From positions 69,486-133,485 of the forward strand of contig FWCC01000355.1 in assembly GCA_900169235.1 (NCBI GenBank): a stretch of DNA of 64,000 nucleotides, given 5' to 3'. The notes beneath the pieces were generated by a model, which was not told where the DNA came from, ran no database searches, and saw only the letters and a program-made list of their open reading frames with translations. Source of the stretch: Zarea fungicola (Eukaryota; Ascomycota; Sordariomycetes; Hypocreales; Cordycipitaceae). Numbering within the stretch: position 1 is the stretch's first letter; each line of letters starts with the position of its first letter. Of the stretch, positions 23,133 through 35,442 are shown one piece after another. A program made the translations under genes and the position numbers.

Positions 23133-24378
23133 ATGCCCAGCCTACCGAGTGAGCTGGCCCCCACGCCCCGAAATGTACTCGCACAGCGACATCATCTAAC
23201 ACAACTCCTTCTCCCTTTCGGATAGCCTCGGTCGATTTGGACGAGTGCATCTCGCGCCTCTATAAAAAAGAACTTTTGGCCGAATCCGTCATTGAGGCGA
23301 TATGCGCCAAGACAAAGGAGCTTCTCATGCGCGAGAGCAACGTTGTCCATGTCCAAGCCCCCGTGACAGTCGTCGGCGACATCCACGGCCAGTTTTACGA
23401 TCTCATTGAAATATTCCGCATAGGTGGCTATTGTCCAGATACAAATTATTTGTTTCTAGGTACGGTTTTCTATCTTCTCCCCCCGACCTTATCTAGTTTC
23501 GGCTCTATGCCCCAGGTACTGACAACTGGGTTCTTTTTCTTCTTCCATTTTTAACAGGAGATTATGTCGACCGCGGCATGTTCAGTGTCGAAACAATTTC
23601 CCTACTTGTTTGCTTGAAGCTGCGATATCCTGAGCGCGTGCACTTGATTCGCGGCAATCACGAATCTCGCGGCGTTACTCAATCATATGGGTTTTATACC
23701 GAATGTTCCCGAAAATACGGCAATGCCAATGTGTGGCATTACTTTACCGACATGTTTGACTTTATGACGTTGAGTGTAGTCATAGATAATCAAATATTTT
23801 GTGTACACGGAGGTATGTGTTGAGAATGTTTGCTTCATCTCGTGTTCTTTATTCTTTTCTTCTTTCTAGAACCCGCCTTTTTCATTCATATGCTGACTCT
23901 TTCCGTCTGTTGATTTCTAGGTCTATCCCCGTCAATACACTCGATTGATCAAATAAAAATTATCGACCGCTTCCGCGAGATTCCCCACGAAGGTCCCATG
24001 GCCGACCTGGTCTGGTCAGACCCAGACCCGGACCGCGACGAGTTTTCTTTATCACCGCGCGGCGCGGGCTACACGTTTGGCGCGCAAGTAGTCAAGAAGT
24101 TTCTGGCCGTAAACAACATGTGCCACATCCTGCGCGCGCACCAGCTGTGCCAGGAAGGGTTTCAAGTGCTGTACGATGACAGGCTGAGCACGGTATGGAG
24201 CGCGCCCAACTACTGCTACCGGTGTGGCAACATGGCGAGCGTGCTTGAGGTTAATGTCAACGGCGAGCGCTTCTTCAATGTCTTTTCGGCGGCGCCGGAG
24301 AATGACCTCGTTAAGGACATGCAGCCCGGCATGGATAAGGCTGCTGACGGGAATGCATTGCCCGACTACTTTCTGTAG
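23133..24378 (+). CDS. ppg1: Serine/threonine phosphatase catalytic subunit, PP2A-like Ppg1
   Basis: Exons 23133-23148, 23226-23459, 23558-23812 and 23921-24378 encode 320 residues. All metallophosphatase signatures are intact: GDIHG (56-60), GDYVDRG (84-90, created by the second splice), GNHES (116-120) and HGG (created by the third splice). YRCGN and the terminal DYFL, the site of C-terminal carboxymethylation in the PP2A group, are also present. [21 protein letters not shown] and [12 protein letters not shown] favour the Ppg1 branch over Sit4 or Pph3. The family dephosphorylates Ser/Thr using two metal ions. In fungi Ppg1 has roles in cell-wall and developmental signalling and works with STRIPAK-like partners (known from other species). 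The first exon is just 16 nt. Confidence 0.93.
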
Positions 24379-24711
24379 AAAAGAAGCTACATTGCCGAAC
24401 CAATTTTATAGAGTTGACGGGGATAAAAAATAGTCTTGAGCTCATATGATGGTGAATTGCGCAGGTAGTAGAGATGAATATATATACACATCATTTAAAG
24501 GTATACATTAATCAAAGTACGACGACGGCGGGAGAAACGGTTTAAGCGAGCGGATTTTTATGTGTTCCGTATATTTGTTTTATCGTCTAATCGTCAAAGT
24601 CGGCAATGCCAGGATGTAGCAATTATAAAAAAAAATCAAGAAACCGCACCGCACACAGCTGATCATATTTTCTCTCCTGTAATTTTGGGGGGGTGTATCT
24701 TAATCTTGTGT

Positions 24712-25693
24712 TTACCAGTCCTTGGTAATGTCGAAGCTCCACTCGAACTGGAGATGAGTCTTCTTGTCGTCGTCGACAAAGCTGGAGATGGCATTATAGT
24801 GGCCACGAGCGAGCATTCCAGAAGGGGCTTCCTCCTCTTGGACTACAATGCACGGTTAGTCCACATCTTTAGAGAAATAGCAATGAAGGAAAAAATTTAC
24901 ATTTCTTGGTGTAGGTGGGTTGCTTGTCAGTAGAGGGGGCATAGCTTCCCTGTTCAAGATGTCAGCACTCCTAATACATGGACACGAAAACTCCTGCTTC
25001 GTTCTTGGTGAGAGACCGGAAAGGGGGGGGGAGTCTTACAATCATCTCGGAATCCTTGGATACGCGGATACCCTTGCGCTTGACAACCTGGACGTAGTGC
25101 AGACCGCTAAGGATCTCATGCTGGACCCTGAACTGGGCGCTCATGGTAAACTTGGCGCCCTCCTTGATCTTGAAGGGGGTGTTCTTGAGAGCGGCCTCGC
25201 TGCCGGGCTGGGAGAGGTCGAACTTGACTGGAGGGCGGCCGGGCGAATCCATGGAGAGGGACTGGATGATGCAGACGCGGGGGTCAGAAGGGTCGGAGAG
25301 GTCCGTGCCGCCACCGCCGAGGCCGAGGGACTGCTTGTAGCGCTGGAGGGACTCGTCGCCGGCATCTTTTTTTTGTGCGGATAATTTGTTAGTATTACGA
25401 CACGAAAAGCGAATACTGGAGGTTTCCCAGGGTTGAAATTGGAAGAGAGAGTGCAATGCGGCGGTGGCATCGGCGGGCAACTATTTGAAACAGAGGGCTA
25501 GTTGGGAGGTTGTGTCAAGCATAATGACCAAGTTTTCGAGGATTTGGAAAGGGAAAACCAAAGCTCTAGCTGCCATATAGTATTCAAATTCCAACTCACC
25601 CATCTTTTCGTACTCAGCCAGGGATTGCTTGGGCTGAGAGAGCTTGTAGCCTTGTGTCTCCTCGGGCATAACATCGTCGTCGTGGGAAGCCAT
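24712..25693 (-). CDS. rdi1: Rho GDP-dissociation inhibitor (RhoGDI)
   Basis: Exons 25600-25693, 25040-25365, 24901-24949 and 24712-24842 encode 199 residues, the normal family length. The N-terminal arm ([27 protein letters not shown]) and the immunoglobulin-like lipid-binding domain are complete. [16 protein letters not shown] and the final [13 protein letters not shown] are diagnostic. The protein binds prenylated Rho/Rac/Cdc42 GTPases in their GDP form and extracts them from membranes into the cytosol. The first intron is long for this window (234 nt), and its acceptor follows an A-rich rather than pyrimidine-rich tract, so alternative or inefficient splicing there is possible. Convergent with ppg1. 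Confidence 0.93.
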
Positions 25694-28072
25694 GGTGGGT
25701 AATTGGCGGCGCGGGGTTGGGGGTATCAATTGTAAAAGGAGAAAAGAAAAAGTCTGAGCTGTATATAGTCTACAGCTAAGCAAAGCAGCTATGGTATTCT
25801 CTTAAGGGTAAGATTACACACTGGCGATATTTGTAAGAGGAAACAAACAATGGACAAAAAAGGGAAAACAAGAGTGGTGGTTTTACTAGGAGACGGTGAC
25901 AATGGAGGGGCTTTTGATGCAAGAGACTGGTGGGGTCAAAGAACGGTTTCGCAGTGGCGCTTGATTGGACAGTCTGGTGTTGAAAGCAAGTCCCAGTTAC
26001 GGTGAAGGGAAGACAGGCCGGGGACTCGGTGCGTCGGGACGGGGCGTTGCCGATAGTGTATATCAACGGCTTTGATAAGGATGACGGATATAAATTCTTA
26101 CAGAATAGGTAGTAATATTCTTTTTGTCCGTGTTGGCCGCACGAATTTATTAGCCACCAGATACTAGGCATAGCCTCATGTCCGCGTGAAGGCTATTTAT
26201 TTTAGATTGAGCAATTTGGCTGATTGCTTCCACGGTGGTGGGGAGACTTGGTACGGTGTAGAAGTGGCGAAACGCTGCCGGCGCGTAACTTACGGGCAGC
26301 TGTCAGTGGAAAGGATGCAACGTGAAGCAAACAGTGTAGGTCCTTTGTGTCCCTTTTTTTTCCTTTCTTTTTTTTCGTCTACAAGTACGTACAACAAGCA
26401 CATAGGGCTGGGTCTTGAATGTCCAGTAACTATGTGGTTATTCATCCGGCCAGTGGTTGGCTGTTATAATAATGGGGTTAATTTCCCAGGGGCAGAACAC
26501 GTGCTCAACAGCAAAGGCAGACGCTGTTGCCAGCAGCCTCGTCCAGGGATAATAACTGCCCGAAGCAGGAGGACAACCAGAGAAATTTCAAGTCGCAAAG
26601 CTAATAAGTCTAAAGAGCAGCTTACGGAAATGCCGCTGTAAATCATACCAGGCCCGGTACCTGTATCGACCGTCCACTCATTGTGTGGTATGGGCGGCGG
26701 CAAAGTCAGTAGTACGGTGTTTTAGTATTAGGTGGGACATGAGCGAGAACAGTCTCAAAAGTCGATTCGGCAATATCCTTTGGCAGCAGGCCACCTACCG
26801 AAAACGTGTGCTGGAGAAAGATGGCTGTCGCTTGGGGAAGATGTGTGTTGTGTTTTTGGCTGTCAGGCACTGCCTGGAGGCACCACTTGAACCAAGAGGA
26901 TTGAGAGGAACTGTGGGCGGATGGGAATAGTGTGCACGATTAGGGAGGTACTTTGTTAGTGCTGTCGGGGAGGCGGTGAGAGTGGTCCTCTGCTAACAAG
27001 ACTCGGCACAAGTTCTCCAGCAGACAAGAAAGGAGCTTTGTACCACCTACCAGTAACCGTACCCATCAAATCAAAATATTAGTGCTTGTTGAATCGGTGC
27101 CCCACTGCGCTGTAATTTGACCCCGTTATTCTCCTCAAAGCCTGGCTCAGCGCCGTCCACAAGCCTCTTCAGTGCTTCCAGAGGACCCTGCACCACTGGC
27201 TTGCCCTGCATGAGCACCAAGGTGCAACTAGATGTCGGGGTTTCTGTTGATCCCAAGCTCCCCGCGCCGCTGGCGTTTTTTGGGCCCGGCGCTACGACGC
27301 TACGTCTCTTTTTGGCAGCCCCATCACGACTTCATGGCCCAATTGATTATCCCCTAGCCTCTAGCCTCAAATTAGTCTTGGGCACCACTACTGTGTCCGC
27401 TGCACCCAGTCGTCTTCCTGTTCGTCCTGTCCGTCCCTGTCTCCTTCTCGCCAAAAAAAAAAAAAAAAAAAAACCCAATACAATACTAAGACAGTGGAGA
27501 GCTTGACAATACAGTCCGTCAATGCTTTGGAGCAGAGCTGCCCCGACGCACCGGTTCTTCTTGTTCGTCGGTAGTTTGAATTGTCCGTATTCACATACTT
27601 GTGAGTGCTCGAAACAGAAAGACTCCATCGGGCTTTTCAGACCGTTCATAGCGGCTACCTGCAGCAGCTGAATACTTACGTACCTATCTCGAGCTGGTGC
27701 CTATATTAGAGGTGACCACAATTGCCTACCACGCTACCACGGAGTCTTTTATACGTGACCATGCCATTGGTGTTTTCATCCATCTTGTTGGAGACACGAC
27801 AGGTTGGATTGACGCAGCCCGCTGTAGTCGACCGCGTCGCGTATTGTATGGGCAGACTACTCGCGCCGCGTCATATCACGTATTATGGTCGATTTTTTAT
27901 GATCAAAATAATTTGCCTCTTGGGCTTGTTTCCCATTACCCCAAATGTAAACCACCGATTCCCTTATGGTACAGAACACCCGAAAGCACGAACCGATTCC
28001 GTAATCATCATGAAACACCTCGCACGCGTTGCAGAATACGCGTGGGCCAAAACTCGCAATAAATAAACACAC
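25694..28072. other. Intergenic, no supported gene
   Basis: Upstream of RhoGDI and downstream of histone H4. It holds a poly-A run of about 20 near 27455 and several frames of up to 151 codons with no motif, overlapping on both strands. Nothing is called. Confidence 0.5.
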
Positions 28073-30439
<2,367 letters not shown>

Positions 30440-30948
30440 AGGGGGCAGGATATGGTGAACAGATTATGACTTTGCTTTGATACGAAGGAAATCATGGATT
30501 TTAGGGGGTTAATCATGGCGTTACTATGAGAAATTGCTTTACAGTTGGGATGTATATTAAGCCACGGGCAGCCGGTGAAAGCTGCAGGATTGCAATGGAC
30601 TTCGTTTTTAAATGATCACACCATCTACACATTGCGTGAACCATAAGAGACCACACAGCCCCAAAACGACAGCACGTAGAAAGTTAAACCAGACAAGTCG
30701 CGTATCGCGGATAGCGCGAGGCATAATAACGCGACAGCGTGGCCAGTTGCATTGCTAGGTCAAGTGTTGGCACGCGATTGGCCGGGATGAAGCGGCTCAA
30801 TCCATGCATAGTTTCGGTCACTTGCAACACGCTGCGGCTGGTCACATGGGTGTAAAGATGGTCTGATCTATTAGTGAATTAGAAATAATGTAAAACATGT
30901 TATCATAGCGGACGTATGAAGCTGCCATGCGATGCGTAGCAGAGCGCG
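30440..30948. other. Convergent 3' intergenic region
   Basis: 3' flanks of H3 and the GST-kappa-like gene. No gene seen. Confidence 0.5.
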
Positions 30949-31723
30949 CTACAAAACCGCCTTCCATCCCGGCATTGCTGGCTGCGGCAGGCCCAAAAAG
31001 TTGGCAGCCTGACCCAAATGATCTACTCCCCAGAACGATTGCTGCTCGCCCTGGCTATTTTCGCATACCATCCAAGGCAGTCCAAAAGCACCGATCCTGA
31101 AAGCCTTTTCCGTGTTCTCAAGCAGTGCTCGTTTGGCTTCCTTTCCAGCAGCCTCAGCCACCTTGCTAGCATCATCCCGCCCTAGAACTTTTTCTAGAAT
31201 CGGCAAAAAAACCTCGGGTTTGAAGGTCTCCTCGTGCCTTTGCCAGTATCCTTCAAAAAAGGCGTCAAAGACTTCCAGTAATCTTTTTTGGTCGCCCCCG
31301 TCTAGTTCTTGCACTGCAGCAAGATGTCTCATGATGTAGAGTGTTTTGGCCGGAAAATTTGGCGGAAGCTTATCTTGAATGGGTACGTTGAATGTCTTCG
31401 CCCAAAGCTTTCGATTTTCGTTTATCCAATCCCGTTTGTCTGTCATAATGTATGAATATCACATGCCTCATGAGTGAAGGGATGGTACGTACTCGTTATC
31501 ATTATGGGCGCGGTATTATTGCACAACTTCATCAACCCCCCCAAGAGTATTGGCACGTAGGTAATTTTACATTTCTCAAACGCAAGGTCATGCTAGAGCT
31601 GCCGTTAGCTGCATTGCGTGTCGCAAGTAGAGCGAGAAACAAACGTACGCGGAATAAATAATAAGCAATATAAGCAAACGGGCTCACCGTATCAAGGTAA
31701 ACAGTGATCTTTGGGGTCGCCAT
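30949..31723 (-). CDS. DsbA-family GST-kappa / 2-hydroxychromene-2-carboxylate isomerase-like protein
   Basis: Exons 31649-31723, 31493-31592 and 30949-31439 encode 221 residues, the normal length for this family. After splicing, the N-terminal strand VYLDTVSPFAYIAYYLF is followed by CKITYVPILLGGLMK, then NKRDWINENRKLWAKTFNVP. SPFAY supplies the catalytic serine position of kappa-class glutathione transferases. GAFGLPWMVCENSQG...FWGVDHLGQ matches the C-terminal thioredoxin-fold half with its cis-proline (LPW). The likely reaction is glutathione conjugation or glutathione-dependent isomerisation, in mitochondria or peroxisomes in other eukaryotes. I see no clear targeting peptide here. Both small introns have GTACGT-type donors. 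Confidence 0.88.
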
Positions 31724-32666
31724 ACGTGAAAATGAAATGGGTGAGTGATGAGGACCTTGCTGACGGTGAGTTGGTGTGGTAGATACATTGGTTTATTCTT
31801 CTTTGGTTGACCTGTTCCTCGGCATATATAGCAGCTTGGCATGTGTGCTTTAGTTTTAGCTGACTTCCGCTGCGGGGTAATGGGCGACAACACACTCCCA
31901 TTTGGGATGGTATTAATTCAGAAAATCAGTTATTGGCAAGTAGTGGCCTAGTAAGATCTGATCATGCAAATCATTAACTTGAAATCAACAGCTGATCGGG
32001 CTCGGCGGTGGACGGGACTGTTGTCGTAGTCCACTGATGATGTTGCTGCTTTTACGGGCTGCGAGCTCCAGCAGAAAAATGAATTGAGAAGATAAACCAA
32101 CATGGAATGTGACACCGAAACTGCATCCAAGCTTGGCTCTATTATTAAAGGGGCCATACAGGAGTCTCCAGAGGCAGTAAAACAATATAAACCGAGTGTT
32201 TATCAAGAAACCGTTCTAGATCCGGCCGTCAATACGCCAGGGGCGTATTGACGCACCATTTAAAGACTGGGCTGATAAATTCGCCTACTAGGTCCATTAA
32301 AAAACGGAACATTCAGTGAATACTCATTACACGACGCAACGCTGCATTTCCCATTTAAAGAGTGATACTGTTGCAATGTAGGTATAGATCTGGACTCTTG
32401 TACGAGCCAGCATATTGGGTGTGGAGTTCGAGACCCACTGCTGGTTTTGTACTTGGTCCTGGATCGCGACGGACAATTTTTGATTGTTCAGAACCTGTCG
32501 CGCGGTCGCATATTGTCGTTTTACCACTATCGAAAATCGTCGCACAGAAGAAATACACGCGATATATATTTCCGATCCGAGTTCACATCTCCGAGAAAAC
32601 GCGACAGACCGTCACTGTGTACACTTCAGCAGCGAGTTTGAAGAAAACAAACGCGCAGCGCAACCC
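31724..32666. other. Divergent intergenic region containing a perfect palindrome
   Basis: Lies between the start codons of the GST-kappa-like gene and PRP3. It contains the 27-nt palindrome listed at 32227-32253. The part from 32484 is open in frame with PRP3 (see that entry). No other gene is seen. Confidence 0.5.
32227..32253. repeat. Perfect 12-bp inverted repeat with 3-nt spacer
   Basis: CGTCAATACGCC is followed by AGG and then its exact reverse complement GGCGTATTGACG. It lies about 410 bp upstream of the PRP3 start codon and 500 bp upstream of the GST-kappa start. It could be a dimer-binding site for a regulator or a cruciform/hairpin. Nothing further supports either. Confidence 0.6.
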
Positions 32667-34184
32667 ATGGAGAGGCACTCGCGGTCACCGGGCGTCGGCT
32701 CCCACCTTGACGATTCTTCCAGAATACACAAGTCAGAATCAGCGGCAGACCGCTTAGCAGCGCTCAAGGCTCGAGTTGCAGCTGCCACAGCGACCAGTAA
32801 AGCCAAAGGCGGTCTGAATGTCGGGCTACACCCTGCTCTCGAAGACTTGGCATCTTGGAAGCCACAGGCCAAGGAGGGAAGCAAGTCAAGTACTCCGAGA
32901 GGTGCATCGTATGATGCTAAACGGCCAACTTCTGCTCTTACAGGCAAAGGCAGTCACGTCAGCTTTGGGACAAGTGCAAGCAACCCATACTATGACGAAT
33001 CTGCCGCTGCACAACCATCCGGAAACCGAAAGCGCGAGCCGAAACAATTAATATTTAACCAGAAAGGCAAATATATTCTACAGGCTAATGCTCTTCGGCG
33101 ACAAGAGGCCCTTGAAGCCTTTAAAAAGCGTATTGCTGAGCAGCGAAGGAAAGCAGGCATAGATGAAGACTTGGACACTGAAAAAAAATTTCTGGTTGAA
33201 GAACCACCGCTTATTGAATGGTGGGATGAAGGGCTTATTGATGGAGACTCTTACGATGCTATCAGCGACCAGGAAAAGATGAGAATTCTGTCGCAGGACA
33301 GCATCGTCACTGAGTACATACAGCACCCTGTCGCCCTGGAACCACCACAAGACCGTTTGGCGCCAGCACCGAAGCCCATGTATCTCACATCCAAAGAGCA
33401 AGCCAAAATCAGAAGGCAACGGCGCATGGCCGAAGGCAAAGAGATGCAGGCGAAGATCAGACTAGGCCTGGTGCCAGCACCGCCACCCAAGGTTAAAAAG
33501 GGAAACCTCATGCGTGTTCTTGGAGACGGTATGTTCTCGGAAGTAAACCAATCTGGAGATTTTGTAACTAACGCGGCGATAGTGGCCGTTAAGGATCCCA
33601 CCGCCGTCGAGGCGCGGGTAAATCGAGAAATTGCGGAACGCCACCAGAAGCACGTCGATGCAAACGACGAACGAAAACTGTCCAAAGACGAAAAATCCGA
33701 AAAGCTAGCAACAAACCAGCTCAAAGATGCCGAGAAGGGTATCCACGTCCTGGTCTTCAAAATCGGTAGTCTGGCGAATGGGCAGCATCGTTATAAGATT
33801 GGCGTTAACGCAGAGCAACTTGCCTTGACCGGTACCTGTATCATGCACCCGAAATTCAACTTGCTGATCGTTGAAGGCGGCTCTTGGGCCGCTAATAAAT
33901 ACAAGAAGCTGATGCTGAATCGCATCGATTGGACCGAAAATGCAGCATCTCGGGACAGAGATGGAAAGGGCGCTAGTCGTGACTGGCTCTTGGCGGAGGA
34001 TGCCAAAGGCGAACTGAAAGACATGTCTTTGAACCGATGTACATTGGTATTCGAAGGTGAGCAAAAAGCTCGCGGGTTCCGGAAATGGGGCAGCAAAGTA
34101 TGCGAGACGGACACGGAGGCTCGCGATGCTTTATCTAGGGCAAAGATGGAAAGTTTCTGGACACTAGCAAAAGGAATGGCATAG
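32667..34184 (+). CDS. PRP3: U4/U6 small nuclear ribonucleoprotein Prp3
   Basis: An intronless frame. From the ATG at 32667 it encodes 505 residues. The frame is open upstream to another ATG at 32484, but that 61-residue extension looks non-coding, so 32667 is preferred. The PRP3 domain spans roughly residues 120-350, with QKGKYILQANALRRQEALEAFKKRI, EPPLIEWWD and TSKEQAKIRRQRR as landmarks. The C-terminal DUF1115 domain (HVLVFKIGSLANGQHRYKIGV ... LLIVEGG ... CTLVFEGEQKARGF) is intact. Prp3 binds the U4/U6 duplex and holds the U4/U6.U5 tri-snRNP together before spliceosome activation in the nucleus. Convergent with the C2H2 gene, with 187 bp between stop codons. Confidence 0.93.
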   Translation: MERHSRSPGVGSHLDDSSRIHKSESAADRLAALKARVAAATATSKAKGGLNVGLHPALEDLASWKPQAKEGSKSSTPRGASYDAKRPTSALTGKGSHVSFGTSASNPYYDESAAAQPSGNRKREPKQLIFNQKGKYILQANALRRQEALEAFKKRIAEQRRKAGIDEDLDTEKKFLVEEPPLIEWWDEGLIDGDSYDAISDQEKMRILSQDSIVTEYIQHPVALEPPQDRLAPAPKPMYLTSKEQAKIRRQRRMAEGKEMQAKIRLGLVPAPPPKVKKGNLMRVLGDGMFSEVNQSGDFVTNAAIVAVKDPTAVEARVNREIAERHQKHVDANDERKLSKDEKSEKLATNQLKDAEKGIHVLVFKIGSLANGQHRYKIGVNAEQLALTGTCIMHPKFNLLIVEGGSWAANKYKKLMLNRIDWTENAASRDRDGKGASRDWLLAEDAKGELKDMSLNRCTLVFEGEQKARGFRKWGSKVCETDTEARDALSRAKMESFWTLAKGMA

Positions 34185-34371
34185 TGACAGTTGCATGTCT
34201 AGTCCCACAGATGCGCCGACATCTGGGACTATTACATGGGGCGTTTTGGGGAAGAAGGAAGGTAGTCTATTATTTTACTGTAACTATTTATGAAAATCCT
34301 CTAGTTATCGTATATTGCTTAAACCGACCAGTCTTGAATCGACTGCTTCTATGGACCGTCGAGGACTGCAA

Positions 34372-35442
34372 TTATCCACCTAGAGGCTGATCGAGATCAA
34401 TAGTCTCAATATCAAACCTCTTGGAGCAACCGTCTTCCATGTGTCTATCAACTCATGATTATTAATATGCTGTACAATATGTGTTGCAACTCGAGTTACT
34501 AACCTTCGCAGGGTGTCTTTGCGAGCAAAGAAGCGCCCGCAGAATGTGCATCCATGATTTCGTTCTTTCATGTGCACGCTTTGATGGTGTCTCTGGAGGT
34601 CTGTCTTGCGAGCAAACTTTTTATCGCATCCGTCGACGTGGCAGTGGAAGGGATACTCGCGTCGTTCGTCATGAGTTTCAAGGTGCGCTTTGTAGTTGTA
34701 GCTGCGAGTAAAGAGCTTTCCGCAGCCTTCCACTTCGCATCTAAAACTTCCCTCCTGCTGAGAGGCGGAAGATTCAGGAGCATCGTGGTGAAAACCAGGC
34801 GATGTCCCGTACATTGTGCTAGAATACTCTGCAAAATTTGCTGTATTCATCCCGATGTTGCTGCTGCCCCAAGCTGCAGCCCCTCCAGAAGACATAGAGG
34901 GTTCTTCTAAATGCTGACTCCAGTCTTGAAATGCGCCCGAGTTGTCGACGAATTGGTCATGCTGGCTGTTTCGACCGTATATGCTTGCTAAAGCTCTATC
35001 ATCAGCAAATAAACGACGTATGCCTGCATTTTTGAAAGGATGACATACTGTTTACCCCGGATGAACTAGGATACCTATTATCAGCCATCAAGTAACCCCC
35101 TGTTGGCATCTGAGGGTACCCAGAGTCTATATTAAGCTGCTGCTCGGCATTGTATGAAGGCACAAGATTTCCAGTAAAGGCAATGCTTGAGGCATTCGCT
35201 TGGTTCATGGCGTATATGTCTTCTTCCGTCATTCCCTCAAAAGGGAATCGACCAACAGCTGCCGAACTTCCCTGTCCAGAGTTTGGCATGGTATATGTCG
35301 ACTGCGCATAACTTGCGTAATGTGCCATGGCTGCAGGATTTGAAGAGGTTGCCGTTGGCTTAGATGTACGAGACGATTCTGCTGTATTGCTATGAGGCCT
35401 GTGAGTTTTGGACCGTTTTTGTTGTTTTTGTTTCTTTTCCAT
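34372..35442 (-). CDS. C2H2 zinc-finger transcription factor
   Basis: Exons 35049-35442, 34504-34987 and 34372-34444 encode 316 residues. The N-terminal ~200 residues are low-complexity (Ser/Thr/Asn/Gln-rich), starting with a basic patch (MEKKQKQQKRSK). Three zinc fingers follow: CEVEGCGKLFTRSYNYKAHLETH, CHVDGCDKKFARKTDLQRHHQSVH and CTFCGRFFARKDTLRRHMEDGC. The last one is completed by the second splice and uses a terminal Cys (C2HC). This tandem, ending GCSKRFDIETIDL, is a conserved fungal subfamily whose members I cannot name with confidence. It acts in the nucleus. The first intron acceptor at TTTAG (34988) was chosen because only it keeps the frame. Confidence 0.83.
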
